Of a stretch of DNA of 64,000 nt, positions 1 through 7,949 are shown piece by piece; within the stretch, counting starts at the first letter, position 1; each line of letters opens with the position of its first letter. The DNA is from Phenylobacterium sp. (lineage in GTDB: Bacteria; Pseudomonadota; Alphaproteobacteria; Caulobacterales; Caulobacteraceae), in NCBI RefSeq assembly GCF_016124325.1, contig NZ_WGNY01000016.1:1-64000 (forward strand), written 5' to 3'. The position numbers and the translations under genes were made by a program. Below the pieces are notes generated by a model that saw only the letters and a list, made by a program, of their open reading frames with translations, was not told the origin of the DNA and did no database searches.

Positions 1-178
1 CCTCGACATCGGCTGGGCGGTCAACGAGCGGGTGAGCCTGTTCCTCGACGCGCGGAACCTGACCGACAAGGCCTACATCTCCAACGTCCAGGCGCAGATC
101 CAGGCGACCGCCGCCAGCGCCGCCTACTGGCCCGGCGACGGCCGCAGCGTCTTCGGAGGCCTCACATGGTCCTACTGA
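1..178 (+). CDS. TonB-dependent receptor, C-terminal fragment (5' end outside window)
   Basis: Reading from base 2 gives an open frame ending in TGA at 176-178. The peptide has the features of the last strands of an outer-membrane TonB-dependent receptor: a 'LFLDARNLTDKAY' segment (the usual 'NLtDk.Y' motif before the last strands) and a C-terminus ending in an aromatic residue (GGLTWSY) as expected for BAM-dependent folding. The ligand cannot be told from this piece. Its end overlaps the start of the next gene by 13 bases, so the two are probably cotranscribed, and the DUF1775 neighbour hints at a metal-related role (inference). Confidence 0.8.
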   Translation, partial: LDIGWAVNERVSLFLDARNLTDKAYISNVQAQIQATAASAAYWPGDGRSVFGGLTWSY

Positions 179-654
179 GATCCCTCGTCGTGGCGGGCGC
201 CCTGTCGGCCGCCGGAACTGCGACGGCGCACGTGAGCGTCACGCCGACGCAGGCCGCGGCCGGCTCGTACCAGGTGCTGCGTTTCGGCCTAGGCCACGGC
301 TGCGAGGGGCAGGCCACCACGGCGCTGAAGATCGAGATCCCGACGGGCGTGCTCGCCGCCCGGCCCCAGCCCAAGCCGGGCTGGACGCTGAGCGTCGAGC
401 GCCCGCCGGGCGAGCCTGACCGAGCCGTGTCGATCACCTGGACCGGCGAACTGCCGGCCAACCAGTTCGACGAGTTCCTGATCCTCGTCCACCTGCCGTC
501 CGACGCCGGGCCACTGGCCTTCCCGGCCATCCAGGCGTGCGGCGAGCTCCAGAACCGCTGGGTCGAGGCCCCGCAACCGGGTGGGCCGCGGCCGGCGCAC
601 GCGGCGCCCACCGTCAAGCTCGAGTCTCGAGCCTCGGCCCTTCCAGCGCACTGA
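166..654 (+). CDS. DUF1775 (YcnI-like) periplasmic protein, probable copper binding
   Basis: A 162-residue exported protein. Residues 1-21 form a signal peptide (hydrophobic LLRSLVVAGALSAAG, cleavage after TATA). The mature protein would then begin with His22 (HVSVTP), the N-terminal histidine that YcnI-family proteins use to bind copper. The 'HGCEG..TTALKIEIPTG' block and the 'W..ELP' region are typical of DUF1775. It lacks the C-terminal membrane anchor seen in Gram-positive YcnI, as usual for proteobacterial members. The ATG overlaps the upstream receptor gene, supporting one transcript. Family assignment is firm; the copper role is inferred from the family. Confidence 0.85.
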   Translation: MVLLRSLVVAGALSAAGTATAHVSVTPTQAAAGSYQVLRFGLGHGCEGQATTALKIEIPTGVLAARPQPKPGWTLSVERPPGEPDRAVSITWTGELPANQFDEFLILVHLPSDAGPLAFPAIQACGELQNRWVEAPQPGGPRPAHAAPTVKLESRASALPAH

Positions 655-1070
655 ATCCGAACGGTTCGCCGATTGCACCTTCGCGCCCGTATTGCCGACC
701 TCGCCCTGAAACCTGCGAGCATTTCGGGTGCGCCGGGAACTCGACGGCGCCAGGCTGCGGGGCGCAATAGAGTTCGGCCGTGCGAGTTGAAGAGCTTGGT
801 CACAGCTGTCGCTGTGGCGAAGCGATCTGCCCACCTCAACACCGCCCATGTCGGTGAGGTCGCCGACAAGGCCGTATCGAGGGCGAGCCGACCCGCGCAC
901 ACGCCGCCGGCTGGGCCCCGGACTCCGTCAACGTTTCGCGGGCTCCGGGAACCCTCTTCCCCTACCAGACCGTCCGCCGCCGCCGCAGTCTGTGGCCGTC
1001 CAGTCCCGGGAACCCCGGAGGCCCACGATGCATCCAATGGCCAAAACCGCGTTTCTGGGATTTCGCTGAT
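655..1070. other. Intergenic, no gene recognised
   Basis: About 416 bases between the DUF1775 gene and folE. Open frames here cross in several phases and none shows a recognisable motif or good ribosome site. It presumably carries the folE promoter. I see no tRNA, riboswitch core or strong terminator. Confidence 0.5.
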
Positions 1071-1685
1071 ATGTTTGAACAGACTGAGCAAGCGCTTGCG
1101 CCGTCCGAACTTCCGATCACGCGGCAGGCGTCACGACGAGAGGCTGAAGAGGCGGTCCGCGTGCTTATTCGATGGGCTGGCGACGATCCGAACCGGGAAG
1201 GTCTGCGCGCGACGCCAGGGCGGGTCGCAAGGGCGTATGAAGAATGGTTCAGTGGCTACCGCCAGGACCCAATCGCCCTTCTGGACCGAACCTTCTCCGA
1301 AATCGGGAGCTACGGAGGGCTCGTTGTGCTGAGCGACATACCTGTCGTTTCATGGTGCGAACATCACATGGCGTCAATTCGGGGGGTCGCCCACGTCGCC
1401 TACCTGCCCAGGGACCGCGTGGTGGGCCTCTCCAAATTGGCGCGGTTGGTCGAAACTCTCGGTCGTCGCCTGCAAGTCCAGGAGCGTCTGACGGCTGAAA
1501 TCGCCGATGCGTTGCAGGCCGGGCTGGCGCCTCTCGGTGTCGGTGTCGTGATCCGGGCGACGCATGACTGCATGTCGTCGAGGGGCGTGAACCGGATCGG
1601 CGTCGCGACGGTGACGCGGAACTTTACTGGCGCCTTGGAGCATGAGCCGCATCGTAGTGAATTCCTGCACAGGTCCGGCCTGTGA
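1071..1685 (+). CDS. folE: GTP cyclohydrolase I
   Basis: A 204-residue protein of normal length for FolE. It converts GTP to 7,8-dihydroneopterin triphosphate, the first step of folate/pterin synthesis, in the cytoplasm. The zinc site is visible as WCEHHM (Cys96, His99) and DCMSSRGV (Cys167), with the 71-residue Cys-Cys spacing of the E. coli enzyme. The 'EGLRATPGRVARAY' N-terminal motif and 'RVVGLSKLARLVE' are also canonical. The ATG at 1071 precedes EQTEQALAPSEL; no strong ribosome site is obvious. The stop overlaps the GTG start of the downstream ECF sigma gene, so this copy may belong to a stress regulon rather than being the housekeeping folE (inference). Confidence 0.93.
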   Translation: MFEQTEQALAPSELPITRQASRREAEEAVRVLIRWAGDDPNREGLRATPGRVARAYEEWFSGYRQDPIALLDRTFSEIGSYGGLVVLSDIPVVSWCEHHMASIRGVAHVAYLPRDRVVGLSKLARLVETLGRRLQVQERLTAEIADALQAGLAPLGVGVVIRATHDCMSSRGVNRIGVATVTRNFTGALEHEPHRSEFLHRSGL

Positions 1686-2419
1686 GCATGGAAAGTGTGG
1701 CTCGCGCAGGTGATCCTGCTCCCTCGCAATCCTATGACGGCTATTCCCAGTTCCCCGAAGCTCAGCTGACTGGCTTGGCGGTCGGCGGCGACCCGCTGGC
1801 GTTCCGTGAGATCATGTTGCGCGCCAACCCGCGCCTGTTTCGCGTTGCGCGCAGCATCATGCGGGACGAAGGCGAGGCCGAAGATGTCGTCCAGGAGGCT
1901 TATCTTCGTGCATTTGCCGCATTGGACCGGTTTCGTGGAGACAGCGGCCTCACCACCTGGCTCACGCGCATCGTAATCAACGAAGCAAACGGCCGACTTC
2001 GCCGGAAACGCGCGCGGGTGTCCGGCGGATCGACTCACGACCATCCGGGCGACGCCCCGTCCTCGCCCGCGAATCTCGACGCGTCGGACGGCGAAACGCC
2101 GGAGGAAGCCGCGGCAAGAAGCCAGGCGCGGCGGTTGATCGAAATCGCGATCGATGAGCTGCCACTTCCGTTCAGGATGGTGTTCTTTCTCCGCGAGGTG
2201 GAGCAATTCACAATCGGGGAAACGGCCGCGCTGCTCGGCATCGCGCCGGACACCGTCAAGACACGCCTGTTCAGAGCCCGGCGACGACTGAGGCGAAGCC
2301 TCTGCTCGAGCCTTGCAGGCGGCTTGAACGATGTCTTTCCATTTCAAGGCGAGCGCTGTGAACGCATGACCCGCGCAGTACTGGCGCGGCTGGATGTCCA
2401 GCCGCGCCATGGGGGCTAG
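1682..2419 (+). CDS. ECF-type RNA polymerase sigma factor
   Basis: A 245-residue sigma-70 family protein of the extracytoplasmic-function group. Region 2 is seen as 'FREIMLRANPRLFRVARSI' plus 'AEDVVQEAYLRAF..L..F' and 'LTTWLTRIVINEA'; region 4 as 'LPLPFRMVFFLREVEQFTI' plus the helix-turn-helix 'IGETAALLGIAPDTVKTRL'. A C-terminal tail with FPFQGERCERMT.AVLARL is common in a subgroup of alphaproteobacterial ECFs. The start is either GTG 1682, overlapping the folE stop, or ATG 1688. No anti-sigma factor is adjacent. The convergent neighbours are a cupredoxin and a DUF4142 protein, often found with stress sigma factors. Confidence 0.9.
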   Translation: MSMESVARAGDPAPSQSYDGYSQFPEAQLTGLAVGGDPLAFREIMLRANPRLFRVARSIMRDEGEAEDVVQEAYLRAFAALDRFRGDSGLTTWLTRIVINEANGRLRRKRARVSGGSTHDHPGDAPSSPANLDASDGETPEEAAARSQARRLIEIAIDELPLPFRMVFFLREVEQFTIGETAALLGIAPDTVKTRLFRARRRLRRSLCSSLAGGLNDVFPFQGERCERMTRAVLARLDVQPRHGG

Positions 2420-2742
2420 CCGCGCACGTCTAGACGTCCGCGCATCGACGGATGATATCGACAGTAGAAGTCGATCGCTCCTGGCCTGTGCAGAACCGTA
2501 CGGCCGCGACGGCCCGGCATGAGGTCGAGGTCGAAGTCGCCGTTCCGCGCCGTTGCGGTGTGGCGGAATCCGTCCGAATTGATCCACTCGATCTCGTCGC
2601 CCACCCTCAGTCCCGCAGGCGGTGGTTCGAACGCCATCGCCGAGATGCGCAAGAAGTGGGCCTTAGGCTTGGCGCGTGCCAGGTTGGCGCCTGAGAAGCT
2701 GAAGGGCGCGGCGAAGAAGAAGGCGCGGCGGTTCCAGTCCAT
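2416..2742 (-). CDS. Small blue-copper (cupredoxin/plastocyanin-like) protein
   Basis: A 108-residue protein with all four type-1 copper ligands in place: His61 (GFRHTA), Cys94, His97 and Met100 (YCRYHPSM). The N-terminus carries a twin-arginine-like pair before a hydrophobic stretch (NRRAFFFAAP), so it is probably exported through Tat or Sec. The core 'MAFEPPPAGLRVGDEIEWINSDG' matches the amicyanin/pseudoazurin pattern. It probably carries electrons or buffers copper in the periplasm. It lies 10 bases after the DUF4142 gene on the same strand, so they form a two-gene operon. Its end overlaps the end of the convergent sigma gene by 4 bases. Confidence 0.85.
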   Translation of the reverse strand: MDWNRRAFFFAAPFSFSGANLARAKPKAHFLRISAMAFEPPPAGLRVGDEIEWINSDGFRHTATARNGDFDLDLMPGRRGRTVLHRPGAIDFYCRYHPSMRGRLDVRG

Positions 2743-2752
2743 TTCGAGCAGC

Positions 2753-3283
2753 TCAATCTCGATCTTGGCCGATCTGTTCGGCGTGCTGTTCGTGTGCGCG
2801 GAAGAGCTTCAGCCCAGTCTCGAGCAATGACTTGAGCTCAGGATTTCGCGCGTTTGGGATCAGCATCTCGCTCAGCGCGCTGTTGACCGCCTGATGAAAG
2901 GCGATCTCGTTGGCGATGTACGCCTTGTCGAAGGCGGCGCCATTGAGTTCAGCCAGCCGCGCGGCTGTTTCCGACGCCTGCCGTTCGAGGGCCTCGCTGG
3001 TCGGATTTTCTTCTGGTGTGATGCCCAGGCGCTTCGCCAGGGCCAGTGCCTGGTCGTTCACGGCCGCATGGTCTCTCGCCATGGTTTCTGCAAACGCGCG
3101 TATCTCCGGCTCGGCCGACTTGGACAGCGCCTGCCTCGCGGCCGCAACGTCGATGGCGCCGGCCGTATAGGCGATGTGGGCGATCTGTGGATCCGTAGGC
3201 GCCTGGGTCTGAGCCTGCACCGGCGCCATCGACACCGAGAACACGGCGACGGCGAGCGCGCCTGCAAAAGTCCTTGGTTGCAT
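2753..3283 (-). CDS. DUF4142 domain exported protein
   Basis: Start chosen at the ATG complementary to 3281-3283 because GGAGG lies six bases upstream and the protein then begins with a clean signal peptide (QPRTFAGALAVAVFSVSMAPVQA). A longer frame upstream exists but would bury that signal. The mature part, about 150 residues, is helical and ferritin-like, with 'AFAETMARDHAAVNDQALALAKRLGI' and 'AFDKAYIANEIAFHQAVNSAL', typical of DUF4142. Members are periplasmic or outer-membrane-associated stress proteins of unknown biochemistry. It leads the cupredoxin gene. Confidence 0.88.
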   Translation of the reverse strand: MQPRTFAGALAVAVFSVSMAPVQAQTQAPTDPQIAHIAYTAGAIDVAAARQALSKSAEPEIRAFAETMARDHAAVNDQALALAKRLGITPEENPTSEALERQASETAARLAELNGAAFDKAYIANEIAFHQAVNSALSEMLIPNARNPELKSLLETGLKLFRAHEQHAEQIGQDRD

Positions 3284-3799
3284 TCCATACCTCCAGCCGC
3301 GCGAAGCGGCGCAAGTGCGAGTCAGCGACCCGGTTCGGCGACCATCGCCGAGTTGCAATTGGATGCCGCATGAGACGCGGGAGTTCCCGAAGCTGCCGAC
3401 GCGCCGCTTCGCTGGCCGCTGGGAGGTCAGCGAGCCGGCCGCAGCACGCGCCCAATCGCTCCCGTGGACGGTGCTGTCGCGTGGGCGAGGGCGTCAGGTT
3501 CCTTGCCCCTGCGGGATCAGGGGGACTTCTTCGAGTTTGGCGGCGGGTCGATCTCAAACGCCGTCGTACCGACGCCTCTGAGACTGCGTCGGCCCTAAGC
3601 GATGGCGCCGACCGCCGCAACCGGCCGGATGACCTTGCTCCGCGGCGTCAAGCCAGGAATTCGATGCTGCAATGTATTTGCAGACAATTGCCAATAATAT
3701 AAGCTTGAGTGTCGCTGTAGTCGTCTCAGTATTGCATCAATTATGGACTAGCGCTGACGCGGCATGCGGCGGTGCGTTATTTGATGTTGGGGCCGTCCC
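3284..3799. other. Intergenic, no gene recognised
   Basis: 516 bases between the DUF4142 start and secY. Overlapping open frames in both strands have no motif I recognise. Bases about 3660-3765 are distinctly AT-rich compared with the surroundings and probably hold the promoter of the secY-usp pair. No terminator-like hairpin or RNA gene was seen. Confidence 0.45.
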
Positions 3800-5173
3800 G
3801 TGGCATCGGCGTTCGAGCAGCTTCGCGCGCACCTGAATGTATCGGTCCTTCTGCAAGCAAAGGATTTGCGGCGCCGTCTCGGATTCACCCTTGTGGCCCT
3901 GGTCGTCTATCGACTGGGCACCTTCATTCCGATCCCCGGCATCGACGCGGTGGCCTTTGCCGCGTCTTTTCGAACGCAGTCGGGCGGGCTGCTGGGGCTG
4001 TTCAATACGTTCTCAGGCGGCGCGGTCGAACGCATGGCGATCTTCGCGCTCAATGTGATGCCCTATATTTCAGCCTCGATCATCGTGCAGCTCGTGACCC
4101 CCTTCTATCCGGCGTGGGAGAAGCTGAAGAAAGAAGACGGGGAGGCGGGGCGCCGTCAGCTGAACCAGTATACCCGTTACCTCACTGTCGGGTTGGCGGC
4201 CTTCCAGGCGCTGGGCATCGCGTTGGGACTTCAGGCGTCCCCGGGGCTCGTGGCGCGCCCCGGCGTCTTCTTCATTGCATCCACCGTGGCGACCCTGACG
4301 GGCGGCGCGATGTTGCTGATGTGGATCGGCGAGCAAATCACCGCTCGAGGTGTTGGCAACGGCATCTCGCTCCTGATCCTCGCGGGTATCGTCGCCGGAC
4401 TTCCGCAGGGAGCGATCCAGACATGGGACCTTGTTCGTACGGGCGCAATGTCGAACGCGACCATGCTGGTCGTGGTGGTCGGCGGGGCCGCGTTCTGCGC
4501 CGGGATCGTCTTCGTCGAGCTTTCGCAGCGCCGGCTGGCCGTACACTATCCCCGGCGGGACGGCGGTCGGCGCGCCACCGGCGGGGATCGATCGTTTCTG
4601 CCGCTGAAGATCAACCCATCCGGCGTCATTCCGCCGATCTTCGCGTCCTCCCTCCTGCTCCTGCCCGCCACCGCGCTCGGAGTCGTCGGCCAGGACACGC
4701 CCGACTGGCTCAGGGCCACCCTGGCGCAACTCCAACACGGCCGCCCGCTGTTCGTGTCGATATATGGTGTGCTGATTGTCTACTTCACGTTCTTCTACAC
4801 GCCGATTGTGTTCAACCCGCAGGACACAGCGGACAATCTGCGCAAGCATGGCGGCTTCCTAGCCGGGGTGCGGCCCGGCCGCGCCACGGCTGATCGCCTC
4901 GAACATGTCCTGATGCGCATCACGGTCATCGGCGCAGGCTACATCGCATTCGTCTGCCTGCTGCCCGAGATCCTGATCAGCGCCTACGGTCTTCCATTTT
5001 ACCTAGGCGGCTCTTCGCTCCTGATCGTCGTCGTCGTCACGATCGACCTCCTGAGCCAAGTGCAGTCGCACCTCTCGGCCCATCAGTATGCGGTGCTGAT
5101 CCGACGCACCGGGCTTCGGAGGCGTCCGGCGCGAGACAATTCGTCAACCGCCGCGACGCGGGCGGTCCCATGA
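3800..5173 (+). CDS. secY: Orphan protein translocase channel subunit SecY (second copy)
   Basis: A full-length 457-residue SecY with about ten membrane segments. Family hallmarks: 'RLGFTLVALVVYRLGTFIPIPGID' (TM1), 'LGLFNTFSGGA', 'IFALNVMPYISASIIVQL', 'GRRQLNQYTRYLTVGLA', 'WIGEQITARGVGNGISLLI' and 'LPLKINPSGVIPPIFASSLL'. The start is GTG at 3800. Unlike normal secY it is not in a ribosomal-protein operon and has no adk, secE or secG beside it, so it is probably an extra copy. Its last four bases overlap the start of a universal stress protein gene. An accessory channel used under stress is an inference; it could also be a recent paralogue doing the housekeeping job. Confidence 0.92.
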   Translation: MASAFEQLRAHLNVSVLLQAKDLRRRLGFTLVALVVYRLGTFIPIPGIDAVAFAASFRTQSGGLLGLFNTFSGGAVERMAIFALNVMPYISASIIVQLVTPFYPAWEKLKKEDGEAGRRQLNQYTRYLTVGLAAFQALGIALGLQASPGLVARPGVFFIASTVATLTGGAMLLMWIGEQITARGVGNGISLLILAGIVAGLPQGAIQTWDLVRTGAMSNATMLVVVVGGAAFCAGIVFVELSQRRLAVHYPRRDGGRRATGGDRSFLPLKINPSGVIPPIFASSLLLLPATALGVVGQDTPDWLRATLAQLQHGRPLFVSIYGVLIVYFTFFYTPIVFNPQDTADNLRKHGGFLAGVRPGRATADRLEHVLMRITVIGAGYIAFVCLLPEILISAYGLPFYLGGSSLLIVVVVTIDLLSQVQSHLSAHQYAVLIRRTGLRRRPARDNSSTAATRAVP

Positions 5174-5976
5174 CCTGGACCTGCATCCTTGCGCCGCTCC
5201 TTGGCGGCCAGAGCGACGCGCCGACCCTTGCTGCGGCGTGCGCGCTGGCAGAACCCTTTGGAGCCACGGTGCACGCCGGGTACTGCCCGCTGCCGCCGGA
5301 CCGCCTTTTCGCATGGGCCAGCGAGGCGGGGCTGGGAGCCTCGGATCTCGCGATCGGGGAGCTTGCTCGCAGCTTCAGCTGCGGCGAAGCGTCGGCTCGC
5401 CAACATCTGGCAGGTCTCGACTATTCGCGAGTGGGGTTTGAGAACCTCGCGTCTCGGGACTGGAGCGGGCTGCGCGTGGCCGCGCGGTTTGCCGACCTGG
5501 TGGTGTGGGGGCGGGCGCCTGCGCGCGGTTGCGGCGCATTCGCGTCGGCCTTCCGTCAGGTGCTGGTGGACGAGGCCCGGCCCGTCGTGGTGGCCGACCG
5601 TCCGCCGCGCTCAGGCGGTCTCGTGGTGATCGCATGGGATGGCGGCGCCGCTGCCGCCAGGACCGTACGCCAGGTCCTTCCCTGGCTGCAGCAGGCGGAT
5701 AGCGTGGTGGTCCTGACCGTGCCACACGCAAACCCCTGCGCCGCCGGGCGACTGCTCTCGTTCCTGGCTGACCATTCGGTCGTTGCCCGGCCACTCGCCG
5801 TTCACGCCCGCGGCGACGTGGGGCGCGCGATCCTCGAGACCTCCCGCCAGCTCGGCGCCAGCGGCCTCGTGGCAGGGGCCTTCGGCCAAACGACCCTACG
5901 ACGCTTCATGTTCGGCGGCGTGACGCAAGGCCTGCTCGAGGGGGCGGCGGACCTGGCTCTCTTCCTGTCGCACTGA
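5170..5976 (+). CDS. Universal stress protein (UspA family), two-domain length
   Basis: A 268-residue cytoplasmic protein. The C-terminal half shows the Usp fold: 'GGLVVIAWDGGAAAARTVRQVLPWLQQADSVVVLTV' and 'GASGLVAGAFGQTTLRRFMFGGVTQGLLEGA'. The usual ATP-binding G-2x-G-9x-G(S/T) pattern is only approximate (GAFGQ... FGGVTQGLL). The N-terminal half has the same layout but is more diverged. The ATG overlaps the secY stop in an ATGA arrangement, so translation is probably coupled. Function is in stress survival; the ligand is unknown. Confidence 0.82.
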   Translation: MTWTCILAPLLGGQSDAPTLAAACALAEPFGATVHAGYCPLPPDRLFAWASEAGLGASDLAIGELARSFSCGEASARQHLAGLDYSRVGFENLASRDWSGLRVAARFADLVVWGRAPARGCGAFASAFRQVLVDEARPVVVADRPPRSGGLVVIAWDGGAAAARTVRQVLPWLQQADSVVVLTVPHANPCAAGRLLSFLADHSVVARPLAVHARGDVGRAILETSRQLGASGLVAGAFGQTTLRRFMFGGVTQGLLEGAADLALFLSH

Positions 5977-6064
5977 CGCCAATTTCCCAGGGGCGCCACG
6001 GGCCTCAGGTCCGGCGATCATGGCGGAACCCGATGGCCGCCCGAGCCAGCCCCAGTCCGGAGGG

Positions 6065-6919
6065 TCACGGCGGTGCGGCGCGTCCCCCCGCGCAAATTCG
6101 GAGGCCCTCCCGTACGGGTTCGATGATCTCCGCTGCGCTGCGCGTCGAATAGACGGCATAGATCGAATAGGAGAACTCCGGCGCCCGCGACACCCGGCGA
6201 AGCTGGCGTTTCTCAAGGTAGGGCTGCACCACGGTGGAGCGGAAATAGCCTGCGCCGCCGACGGCAAGCATATAGGTCAAGGCCATAGGGCCCAGTGAAA
6301 TCGAGACCGCCGCATTGGCCAACTCGGGAAACGCCGTCGCGTGGCTGGTGGTGAAGGGTTCGCCCCAGTCCACGAGAACATAGTCTTCCGGCCGAATGCG
6401 GTCGTTGTCCTCCGTGGTGACGAGGACGAGTTTTTCCTCGGCGAGGAGTTCGAGGACCAGTTCCGGTCGAGGCGGCGGACTGTAGAGGACGGCGACGTCC
6501 AGCGAGCCCTCCTGGACGCGATCCAGGAGGCGCGGAGCCGCGCCCACCTCAGCGCGCACCGCAACATCGGGCTGACGGTCTCGCATCCACAGCATCCAGT
6601 CGACGAGGAGCGGACTCCAGAGACTGAGTTCCCCGCCGACGCTGACGAGGTTCGCCCGTCCCGGAGGCAGTGCGATCTGTTGGCGCGCCCGTTCCCAGAC
6701 CTGCACCAGAGTCCTTGCATAGTGCTGGAACCGCTCGCCGGCCGGCGTCAGGCGTGCGCCCGCGCGATTGCGGACGAACAGCCGTCGGCCGACCTGCTCC
6801 TCAAGGAGCCGGACACGTGCGCTGATCGCCGTCTGGGTCAGATGCAATCGCTCGGCCGCGCCGACAAAGCTTCCCGTCGCCACGATCTCGAGAAAGGTCT
6901 TGGCGAGGCCGATATCCAT
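6065..6919 (-). CDS. LysR-type transcriptional regulator
   Basis: A 284-residue LysR regulator. The N-terminal winged helix-turn-helix is plain: 'AKTFLEIVATGSFVGAAERLHLTQTAISARVRLLEEQVGRRLFVRN'. An effector-binding domain follows from about residue 90, with 'LVTTEDNDRIRPEDYVLVDWG' in the middle. It is divergent from the peroxiredoxin operon across about 400 bases and carries a perfect inverted repeat directly before its start, so it probably controls itself and that operon. The effector is unknown. It lacks obvious paired redox cysteines of the OxyR kind, so direct peroxide sensing is not supported. Confidence 0.88.
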   Translation of the reverse strand: MDIGLAKTFLEIVATGSFVGAAERLHLTQTAISARVRLLEEQVGRRLFVRNRAGARLTPAGERFQHYARTLVQVWERARQQIALPPGRANLVSVGGELSLWSPLLVDWMLWMRDRQPDVAVRAEVGAAPRLLDRVQEGSLDVAVLYSPPPRPELVLELLAEEKLVLVTTEDNDRIRPEDYVLVDWGEPFTTSHATAFPELANAAVSISLGPMALTYMLAVGGAGYFRSTVVQPYLEKRQLRRVSRAPEFSYSIYAVYSTRSAAEIIEPVREGLRICAGGRAAPP

Positions 6920-6925
6920 GGGATT

Positions 6926-6944
6926 ACTCCAACATAATTGGAGT
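6926..6944. promoter_or_regulatory. Perfect 19-bp inverted repeat, likely LysR operator
   Basis: ACTCCAA-CATAA-TTGGAGT, two perfect 7-base arms around 5 AT-rich bases, six bases upstream of the LysR start codon. The size and position fit a LysR recognition site (T-N11-A class) used for autoregulation and possibly for the divergent peroxiredoxin operon. Confidence 0.6.
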
Positions 6945-7319
6945 TAAATCGCAATAGCATTCGTTTGTTTGTTGTTGAGCTCGGTCGCACACTGCACTCG
7001 ACCGGTCTCGTGGCCGGCCCGGTGAAATCAGGATGCGGCGTGTGAGATCGAGCGGCGGAGAAGGCGCACAAGGTGCGGGCGCGGCTGCAAATCGCGAGCC
7101 GCCTTCGTTGCGGGCCCCCCTGACGGCGGCGCGGTCTCAGCGCGTCGGCGCGTCAGGGGGGGCGAGAGGCACGCCGGACATTGGGCCCGGCGTGGGGAGG
7201 GCGGCCGTCGCCGCGCCCCCGGCCGGGCGACCCTCTGCGGTCCGGGCCCGTGGCGGCGGCCGTTTGCAGCGCGAGCGGGGGTCCCGCGATCTGGCGCCCC
7301 AGCCCGAAGGAGGCGAGAC
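6945..7319. other. Divergent intergenic region
   Basis: About 375 bases between the LysR operator and the peroxiredoxin start. The first 60 bases are AT-rich and promoter-like; the remainder is very GC-rich with no convincing coding frame. A good ribosome site (GGAGG, about 7310) precedes the peroxiredoxin ATG. Promoters for both directions are expected here. Confidence 0.5.
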
Positions 7320-7949
7320 ATGACGCTTCAACTGGGTGAGATCGCTCCGGACTTCGAGCAGGACAGCACGGCCGGCCGGATCCACTTTCATGCCTGGCTG
7401 GGCGACGCGTGGGGCGTGCTGTTCAGTCATCCGAAGGACTTCACACCCGTCTGCACGACCGAGCTCGGCGAGGTGGCGCGCCTGCGCCCGGAGTGGAACC
7501 GGCGCGGCGTCAAGCCGATCGCGGTCTCAGTCGACCCTCTGGACGCTCACGAGGCCTGGAGCGACGACATCGCGGAAACTCAAGGCGCGGCCATCGACTT
7601 TCCGATCCTGGCCGATGCGGATCGGACCGTCTCGGGGCTCTACGGGATGATCCATCCGCGGAGTGATCCGAGCCAGACGGTGCGGGCCGTCTACGTAGTC
7701 GATCCCGCCAAGCGAATCCGGCTGGTGCTGACCTATCCGCCGAGCACCGGCCGCAACTTCCCCGAGATCCTGCGCGCCATCGACAGTCTGCAGCTAACCG
7801 ACCGCGAAGCCGTGGCGACGCCCGTCAACTGGCGCAACGGCGAGGCGGTCATCATCGCCCCAAGCGTGACGGACATCGAAGCCCGGGCGCGCTTTCCGCA
7901 AGGTTGGACAGCGCTAAGGCCGTATCTGCGCATCGTGCGGCTGCCGTGA
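7320..7949 (+). CDS. 1-Cys peroxiredoxin (AhpC/TSA, Prx6 type)
   Basis: A 209-residue thiol peroxidase that reduces hydrogen peroxide and organic hydroperoxides. The peroxidatic cysteine is Cys45 in 'SHPKDFTPVCTTELG', and the Prx6-type C-terminal extension follows ('VATPVNWRNGEAVIIAPS..D.EA...FP.GW..L.PYLR'). No resolving cysteine is seen, which fits the 1-Cys class. The upstream GGAGG ribosome site supports the ATG at 7320. It is the first gene of a five-gene operon whose joints mostly overlap, and its TGA overlaps the GTG of the next gene. Confidence 0.92.
   Translation: MTLQLGEIAPDFEQDSTAGRIHFHAWLGDAWGVLFSHPKDFTPVCTTELGEVARLRPEWNRRGVKPIAVSVDPLDAHEAWSDDIAETQGAAIDFPILADADRTVSGLYGMIHPRSDPSQTVRAVYVVDPAKRIRLVLTYPPSTGRNFPEILRAIDSLQLTDREAVATPVNWRNGEAVIIAPSVTDIEARARFPQGWTALRPYLRIVRLP

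Noticed and set aside
1..178. The receptor tail at the left edge being the missing half of the chimeric receptor at 22304
   Set aside because: The two are 22 kb apart, and the DUF1775-linked receptor appears to be a separate gene; nothing in the sequence links them.
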